Positions 8,753-16,620 of a DNA stretch of 57,671 nucleotides are shown piece by piece. The first letter of the stretch is position 1, and each line of letters starts with the position of its first letter. The notes below the pieces were generated by a model that searched no databases, was not told the DNA's origin, and saw only the letters and a list, made by a program, of their open reading frames with translations. The DNA lies in NCBI GenBank assembly GCA_007134225.1, contig SLLE01000116.1, positions 1-57,671 of the forward strand. The letters run 5' to 3'. This DNA is from Tindallia sp. Its GTDB lineage: Bacteria; Bacillota; Clostridia; Peptostreptococcales; Tindalliaceae. A program made the position numbers and the translations under genes.

Positions 8753-9405
8753 AAGGATCCCTCTTTGATGCCTTTCTTGACCTCGTCTATCCGCCGTTCC
8801 ATCCATGCCCCCACTGCCGGAAATCAGGTGTCCCCATCGAAGGAGAGGAGACCGCACTTTGTGCCCGATGCTTTTATGCATTTCCTTTCCTGACCGCAGA
8901 AGAAAGGCCTGAAGGCGTGGAATCTTTGGCTCATTATCGGCAGAGCGCTCAGTCTCTGGTACACCGTCTTAAGTACAAGGAAGGACTTTATCTGGCCAGA
9001 CCCATGGCAAAGCTGATGGTTAAGAAGTTGGATCTGCATCATCATGATCTTGTCATTCCCGTGCCCATGCATCGCCGAAGGCAGAAACAGCGGGGCTATA
9101 ATCAGGCAGATTTGCTAGCCAGACAGATTGCCTCCATGGAAGAATTAGAATACGAATCAACGGTCTTGACAAGAATCCGGGAAACTGCCCCCATGTATCA
9201 ACTCAACCGTCTTCAACGGATTCAGAATATGTGGGACAGCATCGTTGTCCGCGAGGATTGTCTCCACAGAGTTCAGAATCAGAAAATTCTGTTGGTGGAT
9301 GACATCTATACCACCGGAGCGACCACGCAGGCTTGCATTCGCCAACTGACAGAAGCCGGTGCCGCTGAAGTAACCGTCGCCACCTTTGCAGTGGCAGATG
9401 CCTAG
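8749..9405 (+). CDS. comF: ComF-family phosphoribosyltransferase-like protein
   Basis: A 218-residue ComFC-type protein. The N-terminal zinc-ribbon has C20-x2-C23 and C38-x2-C41; the C-terminal PRTase domain has the PRPP loop VDDIYTTGATT starting near V183 (D184/D185). Relatives take part in DNA uptake during natural transformation, though the exact reaction is unsettled. It is translationally coupled to the RecD2 helicase (ATGA overlap), a DNA-processing neighbour. No other competence gene is in the window, so competence itself cannot be inferred. It ends 61 bases before the end of the convergent YchF-like gene, with no clear terminator. Confidence 0.9.
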   Translation: MKGSLFDAFLDLVYPPFHPCPHCRKSGVPIEGEETALCARCFYAFPFLTAEERPEGVESLAHYRQSAQSLVHRLKYKEGLYLARPMAKLMVKKLDLHHHDLVIPVPMHRRRQKQRGYNQADLLARQIASMEELEYESTVLTRIRETAPMYQLNRLQRIQNMWDSIVVREDCLHRVQNQKILLVDDIYTTGATTQACIRQLTEAGAAEVTVATFAVADA

Positions 9406-9466
9406 CCGGTGCAAAAAAATATCCGAACGAAAGCTTTGCCAGTAGTTTTGGTCGGCGCCGTCGGCG

Positions 9467-10555
9467 TTAAACGTTGAATCGGAAATTGATGATGTCTCCA
9501 TCCTTTACGATATATTCCTTGCCTTCCAGCCGAACTTTCCCAAGCTCTTTCAGCTTAACGGTGGAAGGATGTTCTTTAAAGTCATCAAAGGCGGTGACTT
9601 CCGCTCTTATAAAGCCTTTCTCAATGTCGGTATGAATCTTACCGGCTGCTTTTTTTGCAATGGTTTCTTTACGAATAGGCCAGGCGCGGACTTCGTCCTC
9701 ACCGGTGGTGAGAAACGAAATGAGTCCCAGCAGATCATAAGCCGCCCTGGCAACCCGGTGAATTCCCGGCTCTTCAATGCCAAGCTCTTCCATAAACATT
9801 TCCCGGTCTTCATCCTCCAGTTGACTGATTTCCTGCTCACTTTTGGCACTGAGGGCAATCAGCGGCATATTCCGTTCTTTGCAAAAGGCTTCCAGTTCTT
9901 CCTGTTGCGGATATTTGCCTTCTGCCAGTTGATTTTCATCGATGTTCACCACCATCATCATCGGTTTTTCCGAGAGAAAACCGAAGGTTTTCAGCAGTTC
10001 CTGTTCTTCCTCGTCCAGTTCCAGCTCGTGGATAAGCTTTCCGTTTTCCAGGGCGTCCTGGCATTTTTTCATCACTTCCATTTCAGCCTGATGATCTTTC
10101 GTGATTTTTTTCCCGGCCTGAATTCGTTCTATTCGGTTTTCGATGACACCTAAATCGGAGAACAACAGCTCCATGTTAATGGTTTCGATGTCACGGAGAG
10201 GATCGATGCTGCCTTCCGGATGGAGCACCTGATGATTTTCAAAAACACGAACCAGGTGAATCAGCGCGTCTACTTTTCGGATGGTATCCAAAAACTGATT
10301 GCCTACTCCTTTGCCCGTGCTGGCGCCCTTTACAAGACCTGGAACATCCGTCAATTCAATGGTGGCAGGAGTTACTTTTTTTGGCTTGTAATGAGCGGCC
10401 AGAAAATCGATGCGCTCGTCCGGAATTTTGACCATGCCGGTATGTGCCTCCACCTTTCCGGTGGCAAATCCGGCGGTTTCTACTTCGGCGCCGGTTAATA
10501 AGTTGAACAGCGTTGTCTTTCCTGAGGTGGGAAGCCCTACAATTCCTATTTTCAT
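9467..10555 (-). CDS. ychF: YchF-like ATPase with atypical P-loop
   Basis: A 362-residue Obg-related P-loop protein with YchF length and layout: G domain, helical insert and C-terminal TGS domain (KAAGKIHTDIEKGFIRAEV, then GKEYIVKDGDIINFRF). YchF proteins hydrolyse ATP and associate with ribosomes. The G4-equivalent reads NIDE (N-x-x-E), the YchF feature linked to ATP preference. The P-loop is GLPTSGKTT (7-15), not the usual GLPNVGKST, and switch II reads DVPGLVKGASTGKG. It may therefore be a paralogue and not the main YchF. The ATG is preceded by an AGGAGGA-type site. It is transcribed convergently to comF. Confidence 0.85.
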   Translation of the reverse strand: MKIGIVGLPTSGKTTLFNLLTGAEVETAGFATGKVEAHTGMVKIPDERIDFLAAHYKPKKVTPATIELTDVPGLVKGASTGKGVGNQFLDTIRKVDALIHLVRVFENHQVLHPEGSIDPLRDIETINMELLFSDLGVIENRIERIQAGKKITKDHQAEMEVMKKCQDALENGKLIHELELDEEEQELLKTFGFLSEKPMMMVVNIDENQLAEGKYPQQEELEAFCKERNMPLIALSAKSEQEISQLEDEDREMFMEELGIEEPGIHRVARAAYDLLGLISFLTTGEDEVRAWPIRKETIAKKAAGKIHTDIEKGFIRAEVTAFDDFKEHPSTVKLKELGKVRLEGKEYIVKDGDIINFRFNV

Positions 10556-10725
10556 TTTTTATTCCTCCTGGTTTTAGCGCTTTGCATTTCTTTAGAGGCA
10601 CAGGTAGAGAGGAGGTTGATTCCCATCTCCCTGGTCTCTCCCATCGATGGATAGGGGGAATGCCTTCGTCTTTCAGTGTTTTAAATTTTTCAGGTTTAAA
10701 TCATAACTGTTTTTTTAACTGCTTT

Positions 10726-11580
10726 TTAACACCCTGAAGGGTGCAGGCTGTTCTTATTCACTTCCACATAGGTTTTCACAAAATGATCGTATAATCCTTG
10801 TATGTTCTGTATTTCCTTTATGTTTGCTGAATCAAAAGACTGCTGACCCACCGTGCATACCGGAAGCACTCCCGGAGAAGTGCCTGTCAGAAAAAGACCG
10901 TCTGCCTTCTGAAGAAATTCTTCTGTAATAGGCTGTTCGGTCCAGGAATATCCCAGTCGACTGAGCAGTGAAAACACACACTTTCGGGTAACGCCCTCCA
11001 ACACCTTGCTGGTGGGCGCTGTGAAAAAGAGGCCGTCTTTTACGATGAAAAAATTGGAGCGACTGCCCTCGGTAACTTCGCCTTCGTTGTTGACCAGCAG
11101 TGCTTCGTAAGCATCGGCATTGCGGATCGCCTTGATGATAGGAGCCCGAAAATCCGTGGAAATGACCTTGGCATGAGGATTTTTTCGCTCTGCTTCATAC
11201 AGGATGACGGGAACACCTTTTTTCAACTGCTCCGTCGACGGATAATGGCTGGTAATAAAAAAAACGTATAAATTGGGTTGGAGTACATTCAACTGATTGA
11301 AGACTATTTTGATATTATAGTTTTTGACCTGATTCTTTTCAATTAGCTCCAGTAATTGTGCATAAATCATTGGCGGATCAAAAGGGAAATCATATCCAAG
11401 CAGGGAAACAGATTTTTTCATCCGATCCAGATGGGCCTCCCAGAAAATCGGAACGCCTTCAATGACTCGCACCACTTCGTAAACAGACGGATATTCTATC
11501 GCTTTTTCCGGCACGAATTCTCTGACAGGATAAAAAGTGCCGTTTAGGATAAAGAAATCTTTTTCTATTTCACGATGCAT
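10726..11580 (-). CDS. Class IV aminotransferase (branched-chain/ADC lyase-like)
   Basis: A 284-residue fold-type IV PLP enzyme. The PLP lysine is K150 (APIIKAIRN), followed by the family block NNEGEVTEGSRSNFF and the C-terminal LFLTGTSPGVLPV. Candidates are branched-chain amino acid aminotransferase, D-amino acid aminotransferase and aminodeoxychorismate lyase; the sequence alone does not decide. A TTG at 11595 is in frame, but the ATG at 11580 is preferred because a GGGGG tract lies 8 bases before it. A CACCC/GGGTG hairpin spans the stop codon. No pathway neighbour clarifies the substrate. Confidence 0.85.
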   Translation of the reverse strand: MHREIEKDFFILNGTFYPVREFVPEKAIEYPSVYEVVRVIEGVPIFWEAHLDRMKKSVSLLGYDFPFDPPMIYAQLLELIEKNQVKNYNIKIVFNQLNVLQPNLYVFFITSHYPSTEQLKKGVPVILYEAERKNPHAKVISTDFRAPIIKAIRNADAYEALLVNNEGEVTEGSRSNFFIVKDGLFFTAPTSKVLEGVTRKCVFSLLSRLGYSWTEQPITEEFLQKADGLFLTGTSPGVLPVCTVGQQSFDSANIKEIQNIQGLYDHFVKTYVEVNKNSLHPSGC

Positions 11581-11679
11581 CGATAAAACCCCCAAAATTC
11601 TATGTAATTCACAATTGGAACAGAGAAAATCTTTTGTGGTTTTCCTATTCCCTAACCTCTAACTCCTAGCCACTAAAAC

Positions 11680-11708
11680 ATTGTATCATTGTTTATAAAT
11701 ATTGAAAA
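11680..11708 (-). promoter_or_regulatory. Promoter of class IV aminotransferase
   Basis: On the minus strand TTTTCA (11708-11703) and TACAAT (11685-11680) are 17 bases apart, about 100 bases before the ATG. The rest of 11581-11860 shows only pyrimidine-rich text of the CCTATTCCCTAACC kind. Confidence 0.5.
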
Positions 11709-11865
11709 GAAGGCAAACCTTTTCGGATGACTTCTTAATATACAATAAAAGGTAAAAAGCCATCCATGGTGATGCGAACACGCAACAGCAGCAACCTTCC
11801 CTTTTTCTGGACAAAAAAAGAAAAAGACAATAAATAAGTGTAAATGGAAAGAGGAAAGAAAGCTA

Positions 11866-11874
11866 TGGTATAAT
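11866..11874 (+). promoter_or_regulatory. Extended -10 promoter of raiA RNA
   Basis: TGGTATAAT is an extended -10 box with an exact TATAAT (11869-11874). No good -35 is seen. The predicted start lies at about 11880, exactly where the closing stem of the RNA begins. Confidence 0.65.
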
Positions 11875-11879
11875 AAACT

Positions 11880-12087
11880 CGAATAGAAGGTCTGTGGTTG
11901 AAAGTCCATGCCAGTCGCAGGCAAAGGGACCCACGTAACACAGCCAAAAGTGCTGTGGAGCATGGTGCGGCTTAGGAGTAAGTCCTGCCGGGCTTATATG
12001 CCCGAGAGGGGTAGTAGTGACGGCGAACCCGGAGCGAACCTCCCGGCAGGCGAGTGTGGGGTCAAAGACCAGGTCAGCTTCTATTCG
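11880..12087 (+). ncRNA. raiA-motif RNA
   Basis: A 208-nt structured region upstream of the hpf/raiA gene. The 5' end CGAATAGAAG (11880-11889) pairs perfectly with the 3' end CTTCTATTCG (12078-12087), closing a compact fold. Inside are GAAAGTCCATGC and GC-rich helices such as GCCGGG/CCCGGC and ACCCACG/CGAGTGTGGG. Size, position before a long-form HPF gene and autonomous promoter/terminator match the known raiA motif of Firmicutes, a noncoding RNA and not a riboswitch. The assignment rests on memory of the motif and on context. The GAAAGTCC segment also occurs in RNase P RNA, but the remaining core is absent. Confidence 0.8.
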
Positions 12088-12105
12088 TTTTTACTTCAGG
12101 ACCAA

Positions 12106-12137
12106 AGTCTGATGGTAACCATCGGGCTTTTTATTTT
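12106..12137 (+). terminator. Terminator of raiA RNA
   Basis: AGTCTGATGG and CCATCGGGCT pair (with G-U pairs) around TAA and are followed by TTTTTATTTT. This ends the raiA RNA well before hpf, so the RNA is a separate transcript. Confidence 0.75.
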
Positions 12138-12164
12138 GTGCATAACTTTTTCCAAAGTAATTCT

Positions 12165-12268
12165 TCATCCACACAAATGAATCCGCTAATTCCAAGTTAT
12201 CAACAGAGTTACCCACATTATCCACAGAAAACACCTGTTTTTATCCACAATCCACAGAGTTATCCACA
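12165..12268 (+). promoter_or_regulatory. Cluster of seven DnaA-box-like 9-mers
   Basis: Seven same-strand matches to the DnaA box TTATCCACA lie in 104 bases. Three are perfect (12218-12226, 12241-12249, 12260-12268). Three have one mismatch (TCATCCACA 12165-12173, TTATCAACA 12197-12205, TTACCCACA 12209-12217), and CAATCCACA at 12248-12256 has two. TAGTAGAAA (12289-12297), resembling DnaA-trio repeats, follows the last box. No dnaA or dnaN gene is nearby, so this is a cluster outside a classical oriC, or an origin in an unusual place. Binding is inferred from the consensus only. Confidence 0.7.
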
Positions 12269-12283
12269 GGCAGGAGACAAAAG

Positions 12284-12409
12284 ATGAATAGTAGAAAAGG
12301 AATTCGAAAGGAATTGACTGGTTTGAAGGGAAAGATTCGGGTATATTATCAGATACATCAAGGACATGGCATCAGACAGAAAAAAGAGGGAAAGGGGCTG
12401 GAGATATGA
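12284..12409 (+). CDS. Possible 41-residue basic small protein or leader peptide
   Basis: ATG at 12284 is preceded by CAGGAG at a good distance, and the frame runs to a TGA that overlaps the hpf start (ATGA at 12406-12409). The product would be 41 residues, strongly basic (about a dozen Lys/Arg), with no signal peptide or membrane segment and no family I recognise. Perfect coupling to hpf and a ribosome binding site argue for translation. Against it, the first codons lie on the TAGTAGAAA tract next to the DnaA boxes, so the sequence may be constrained for another reason. Confidence 0.4.
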   Translation: MNSRKGIRKELTGLKGKIRVYYQIHQGHGIRQKKEGKGLEI

Positions 12410-12942
12410 AAGTGATCGTGACAGGCAGAAATGTCAATTTAACAGATTCTCTGCGCGACACCATTGAATCCAAACTGGACAAACTGGAAAAGTATTTCAA
12501 CAAGGAGGCTGAAGCACAGGTTACACTTTCAGTAGAGAAGGAAAGACAGATCATGGAGGTGACCATTCCCCTGAGCGGTTCGGTGTTACGGGCCGAAGAA
12601 GCCACCACGGATATGTATATGACCATCGACCGGGTGGTGGATAAGCTGGACAGTCAGCTGCGTAAGCATAAAACCAAGCTGGAGAAGAATCGCATCAATA
12701 ATTATGAAACGATCCGGTTTGAAAATATTCCCACTTATGAAAAAGTAGATGACGATGAGCCTCAAATCGTTAAAACCAAGCGCTTTGCGTTAAAGCCTAT
12801 GAGCAATGAAGAAGCGGTGTTGCAAATGGAGCTGGTAGGTCATAATTTCTATGTGTATGCCAATGATTTAACCAACGAAGTAAACGTGGTTTACAAGCGA
12901 AAAGACGGCAACTACGGGCTAATTGAGCCGGAATTTGAATAA
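12406..12942 (+). CDS. hpf: Ribosome hibernation-promoting factor, long form
   Basis: A 178-residue two-domain HPF (also called RaiA/YvyD). The N-terminal S30AE domain (about 1-95) starts MKVIVTGRNVNLTDSLRD and would bind in the 30S mRNA/tRNA channel. The C-terminal domain (about 120-178, KRFALKPMSNEEAVLQMELVG) lets two ribosomes dimerise into 100S particles in resting cells. The length is that of the long Gram-positive form. GGGGCTGGAGAT precedes the ATG. It lies downstream of the raiA RNA, the DnaA-box cluster and a possible 41-residue ORF, and ends at its own terminator. Confidence 0.95.
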   Translation: MKVIVTGRNVNLTDSLRDTIESKLDKLEKYFNKEAEAQVTLSVEKERQIMEVTIPLSGSVLRAEEATTDMYMTIDRVVDKLDSQLRKHKTKLEKNRINNYETIRFENIPTYEKVDDDEPQIVKTKRFALKPMSNEEAVLQMELVGHNFYVYANDLTNEVNVVYKRKDGNYGLIEPEFE

Positions 12943-12959
12943 AAAACGAATAAAAATAT

Positions 12960-12999
12960 CGCCTTCTGCGGATTACTCTGCGGGAGGCGGTTTTTTTTT
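12960..12999 (+). terminator. Terminator of hpf
   Basis: CGCCTTCTGCGGA and TCTGCGGGAGGCG pair around TTAC with some G-U pairs, followed by a run of nine T. Confidence 0.85.
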
Positions 13000-13012
13000 A
13001 TGTTATTTCTGA

Positions 13013-13018
13013 TATAAT
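13013..13018 (+). promoter_or_regulatory. -10 box before DUF5317-secA unit
   Basis: An exact TATAAT 78 bases before the DUF5317 start. The -35 position falls in the T run of the hpf terminator and is poor, so the call is tentative. Confidence 0.4.
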
Positions 13019-13095
13019 GATGTTTGTAGAAATAACGTAAGTCAGATTCAACCTGTCAACGAACCATTATGAGCTAATCGTGAGGATGTGAGCCT

Positions 13096-13704
13096 GTGTT
13101 GATTGAAGCATTGTTGCTTGGAACGGTTGTCGCCTTCCTTCGTGGAGGCACGGTCAAAAATATGAAGCTGGCACATATCCGAATGCCGGCTTTGCTGGTG
13201 GTTGCTTTTTTATTGCAGAGCATGTTATCATTCATGATGCTGGCCGGGAGTACCTGGTTCATCCAACAGCGGATGCTGATCTATGCCTTAAGCTATGGAA
13301 TGCTGTTCATTGCCCTGTTTTTCAATCTGAGCCATAAAGCAGTGTGGCTGGTGGTGGCTGGGAGTGTGATGAACTTTGCAGTTATTTTTTTAAACGGCGG
13401 CAGCATCCTGATATCGGCAGAATCCCTACGGGAAGCCGGATTTTTAAACCGACTTTCTCTAATTGAAGCCGGCAGACTGCCACACTATCTTCTGTTGGAG
13501 GAGGTCTCCGGCGTGACGACTTTCTTTGCGAAGCGGTTTACGCCGCCGTCTTTCTACCCGGTGTCTCAGATTTTTTCTCTGGGAGACCTTCTAATCTCTT
13601 TGGGAATTTTTTTCTGGATACAGAACTTATTTTTAGGAGCCGGTCAATATCAGCGGGCACGAATGCTGAGGATTGACCCTCATGGTAAAATAATGAAGCG
13701 GTAA
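13096..13704 (+). CDS. DUF5317-family membrane protein
   Basis: A 202-residue integral membrane protein with about five hydrophobic segments (near residues 1-15, 30-52, 58-77, 82-100 and 160-182). A conserved NGG (FLNGGSILIS) and a segment around HYLLLEEVSGVTTFFAKRF match my memory of the DUF5317 family found in Clostridia and Actinobacteria; its function is unknown. The GTG start has GTGAGG upstream. It ends 22 bases before secA and probably shares a transcript with it, which makes a link to the cell envelope possible but unproven. Confidence 0.75.
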   Translation: MLIEALLLGTVVAFLRGGTVKNMKLAHIRMPALLVVAFLLQSMLSFMMLAGSTWFIQQRMLIYALSYGMLFIALFFNLSHKAVWLVVAGSVMNFAVIFLNGGSILISAESLREAGFLNRLSLIEAGRLPHYLLLEEVSGVTTFFAKRFTPPSFYPVSQIFSLGDLLISLGIFFWIQNLFLGAGQYQRARMLRIDPHGKIMKR

Positions 13705-13726
13705 AACAATGAATGAGGTGACTTAG

Positions 13727-16411
13727 TTGAAAGAATTATTTGAAAAAGTATTTGGAAGCTACAGCGACCGGGAGTTAAAGCGCCTGGACAAGCAGGTAAA
13801 AGCCATTGAAGCTCTGGATGAAACTTACAGCAAACTGACAAATGAAGAATTGAAAAACCAGACGCAGGTTTTTAAGGATCGCATCGAGCAGGGACAGAAT
13901 CTGGATGATATCCTGCCGGAGGCCTTTGCCACTGTTCGGGAAGCGGCTTTCCGGGTGCTTGGCATGAAGCATTATCGGGTCCAGCTTTTTGGTGGAATTG
14001 TCCTGCATCAGGGAAGAATTGCCGAGATGAAAACCGGGGAAGGTAAAACCCTGGTGGCAACGCTGCCGGTTTATCTGAATGCCCTGACAGGAAAAGGCGT
14101 CCACGTAGTAACCGTTAATGATTACCTGGCCAAGCGTGACCGGGAATGGATGGGGAAAATCTATGAATTTCTGGGACTTACCACCGGTGTCAACGTACAC
14201 GGTTTAATGCCGGAAGAGAAAAAAGAAATTTATGAGGCAGACATTACCTATGGTACCAACAACGAGTTTGGTTTTGATTACCTTCGGGATAATATGGTGA
14301 TTCGAAAAGAGAACATGGTGCAGCGAGGCCTGAACTATGTCATCGTGGATGAGGTGGATTCCATCCTCATTGATGAGGCCAGAACGCCGCTGATTATTTC
14401 TGGACAGGGTGAAAAATCTACCCAGATGTATGCCTTGGTAAATCAGTTTGTTAAACTTCTTAAAAACGAAGATCACTACAGCGTGGATGAAAAGGCCAAT
14501 TCCGTGGCTCTGACGGAAGAAGGGGTGGAACGGGCGGAGAAACATTTTTCTGTGGAAAACTTGTCGGATCCGGAGAACATGGAGCTGTCCCATCATATCA
14601 ACCAGGCCCTGAAAGCCAACACCTTAATGAAACGGGATAAAGACTATGTGGTGAAAGACGGCGAAGTGATTATTGTAGACGATTTTACCGGTCGTTTGAT
14701 GTTTGGACGCCGCTACAGCGACGGCCTTCACCAGGCCATTGAAGCCAAGGAAGGCATTGAGGTGCAGCGGGAATCCAAGACCCTGGCCACCATTACCTTT
14801 CAGAACTATTTCCGGATGTATGAAAAAATCTCCGGAATGACAGGAACGGCCAAAACCGAGGAAGAAGAATTCAAAGCCATTTATGGCATGGATGTAGTGG
14901 AAATTCCCACTAATGAGCCGGTCATCCGGGAGGATCATCCCGATGCCATTTATAAGACAGTGAATGCAAAGCACAACGCCGTAGCTCAGGATATTGAGGA
15001 ACGGAACCAGATTGGTCAGCCTATTCTGGTGGGAACCATCTCCATCGAGCATTCGGAACTATTTTCCAGCCTGTTGAAGAAAAAGGGCATTCCCCATGAA
15101 GTGTTGAATGCCAAGCATCACGAGCGGGAAGCAGACATCGTTGCCCAGGCCGGTCGTAAGGGCGTCGTGACCATTGCCACGAACATGGCCGGTCGTGGAA
15201 CGGATATCCTGTTGGGTGGTAATCCGGAATTTATGGCGAAAAAAGACTTGAAGGCACGAGGTTATGACGACGAGGTCGTTGGAATGGTCACTGCCCTGAC
15301 CATACCGGATGATGAAGAAACACAGGAAGCGGTCAGGGAATATGAGCGCTTGCACGAAAAATACAAGCAGGAAACAGATTTGGAACAGCGCCAGGTCATT
15401 GAGGCCGGCGGCCTTCATATCATTGGTACGGAACGCCACGAATCCCGACGGATTGATAACCAGCTTCGTGGTCGTGCCGGTCGTCAGGGAGACCCGGGCT
15501 CCAGCCGTTTTTTTATTTCGCTGGAAGACGACTTAATGCGCCTCTTCGGAGGCGAACGGATGCAGACCATGGTGGATAAACTGGGCATGGACGAAGACGT
15601 TGCCATTGAGCACAGCATGCTGTCCAAATCCATTGAAAACGCCCAGAAGAAAGTGGAAGGACGCAACTTTGGTATTCGAAAACATGTACTGCAATACGAC
15701 GATGTGATGAACAAGCAACGCGAAGTCATTTACAATGAACGTCGGAAAGTGCTGGATGGTCAGGACATGAAAGATCAGGTCATGGCCATGGTGGAAACCA
15801 TCATCGATACCAGCATTGAACTCTATACTGCCAACAGCCAGTATCCGGAAGAATGGGATCTGGAAGCACTTGAGAAGTTGTTGCAACAGAAATTCGGCCT
15901 GGAAAACTTCTTCTCCACGGATGACGTGGAAAATATGACAAAAGAAGGGCTGAAGGAAGAAATCTTCGAAAAATGCAAGGCCTCCTATGCGGAAAAAGAA
16001 ACAGAAATCGGGGAAGAACGAATTCGTGAAGTGGAACGGGTTATCATGCTTCGGGTGGTGGACACTAAATGGATGGACCACATCGATGCCATGGATCAAC
16101 TGAAGCAGGGAATCTCACTCCGGGCCATCGGCCAGGTGGATCCGGTTCGGGCTTATCAGATGGAAGGCTTTGAGATGTTCCAGGAAATGATTCAGAATAT
16201 CCAGGAGGACACAGTGAAGCACCTGTTCTTGATGGAGAAAAGCACCCAGGTGGAACGAAAAGCCGTAGCAAGGGTGAACCCACCGGCAGGCGCCCCTGGT
16301 GCTGTCGGCGGCGGGAAGCCCCAGCCGGTGAAAAGCGAAAAAACCCCGGGACGCAACGATCCCTGCCCTTGCGGCAGCGGAAAGAAATATAAGAAATGTC
16401 ATGGCGCATAA
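13727..16411 (+). CDS. secA: Preprotein translocase ATPase SecA
   Basis: The 894-residue motor that drives unfolded preproteins through SecYEG. Seen are Walker A MKTGEGKT (101-108, K107), the DEAD-like [17 protein letters not shown] (about 205-222), the preprotein cross-linking region, the helicase motif [29 protein letters not shown], and the C-terminal zinc motif [13 protein letters not shown] (C880, C882, C891, H892) that binds SecB or ribosomes. Starts at TTG with GAGGTGA upstream. One full-length copy, with no sign of an accessory SecA2. It is followed by repeats and then prfB, the common Firmicute order. Confidence 0.98.
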   Translation: MKELFEKVFGSYSDRELKRLDKQVKAIEALDETYSKLTNEELKNQTQVFKDRIEQGQNLDDILPEAFATVREAAFRVLGMKHYRVQLFGGIVLHQGRIAEMKTGEGKTLVATLPVYLNALTGKGVHVVTVNDYLAKRDREWMGKIYEFLGLTTGVNVHGLMPEEKKEIYEADITYGTNNEFGFDYLRDNMVIRKENMVQRGLNYVIVDEVDSILIDEARTPLIISGQGEKSTQMYALVNQFVKLLKNEDHYSVDEKANSVALTEEGVERAEKHFSVENLSDPENMELSHHINQALKANTLMKRDKDYVVKDGEVIIVDDFTGRLMFGRRYSDGLHQAIEAKEGIEVQRESKTLATITFQNYFRMYEKISGMTGTAKTEEEEFKAIYGMDVVEIPTNEPVIREDHPDAIYKTVNAKHNAVAQDIEERNQIGQPILVGTISIEHSELFSSLLKKKGIPHEVLNAKHHEREADIVAQAGRKGVVTIATNMAGRGTDILLGGNPEFMAKKDLKARGYDDEVVGMVTALTIPDDEETQEAVREYERLHEKYKQETDLEQRQVIEAGGLHIIGTERHESRRIDNQLRGRAGRQGDPGSSRFFISLEDDLMRLFGGERMQTMVDKLGMDEDVAIEHSMLSKSIENAQKKVEGRNFGIRKHVLQYDDVMNKQREVIYNERRKVLDGQDMKDQVMAMVETIIDTSIELYTANSQYPEEWDLEALEKLLQQKFGLENFFSTDDVENMTKEGLKEEIFEKCKASYAEKETEIGEERIREVERVIMLRVVDTKWMDHIDAMDQLKQGISLRAIGQVDPVRAYQMEGFEMFQEMIQNIQEDTVKHLFLMEKSTQVERKAVARVNPPAGAPGAVGGGKPQPVKSEKTPGRNDPCPCGSGKKYKKCHGA

Positions 16412-16456
16412 AAGTTGAAAGTGGAAGGTTGGAAAGTTGAAAGTTGGAAAATGAAA
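16412..16456 (+). repeat. GAAAGTTGGAAA-type low-complexity spacer
   Basis: Directly after the secA stop, imperfect units of AAAGTTGAAAGTGGAAGG / AAAGTTGAAAGTTGGAAA follow one another. A related TTGAAAAGCAG repeat lies just after prfB (17728-17762). No coding potential is evident. Confidence 0.6.
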
Positions 16457-16537
16457 AGCAGTGCCAGATGGTTGGAAATGCAAGCTCTCGATGGTTTATT
16501 CCTCTTTACGGCTAGGGAAGTAAGGCTTTTAGCTTAT

Positions 16538-16577
16538 GTCCCCTCTCCACTGGTGGGAGAGGGTCAGGGTGAGGGGG
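16538..16577. repeat. REP-like palindromic element
   Basis: CCCTCTCC (16541-16548) and GGAGAGGG (16556-16563) form a stem around ACTGGTG, followed by TCA and a GGGTGAGGGGG tail. This stem-plus-G-rich-tail design closely resembles repetitive extragenic palindromes that are common in Proteobacteria and there are spread by RAYT transposases. It sits between secA and prfB. No transposase is in the window. Confidence 0.6.
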
Positions 16578-16620
16578 AATTAGATCTCCGAATTAGCAAT
16601 ACGAAAGGGCTGATAGATAG

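Noticed and set aside
11673-11963. Minus-strand frame of 96 codons over the raiA RNA promoter
   Set aside because: It covers the promoter and 5' part of a structured RNA and has no ribosome binding site or recognisable protein.
11880-12087. RNase P RNA
   Set aside because: Only the GAAAGTCC segment is shared; the length of about 208 nt and the lack of the P4 and 3' core speak against it, while the hpf context fits raiA RNA.
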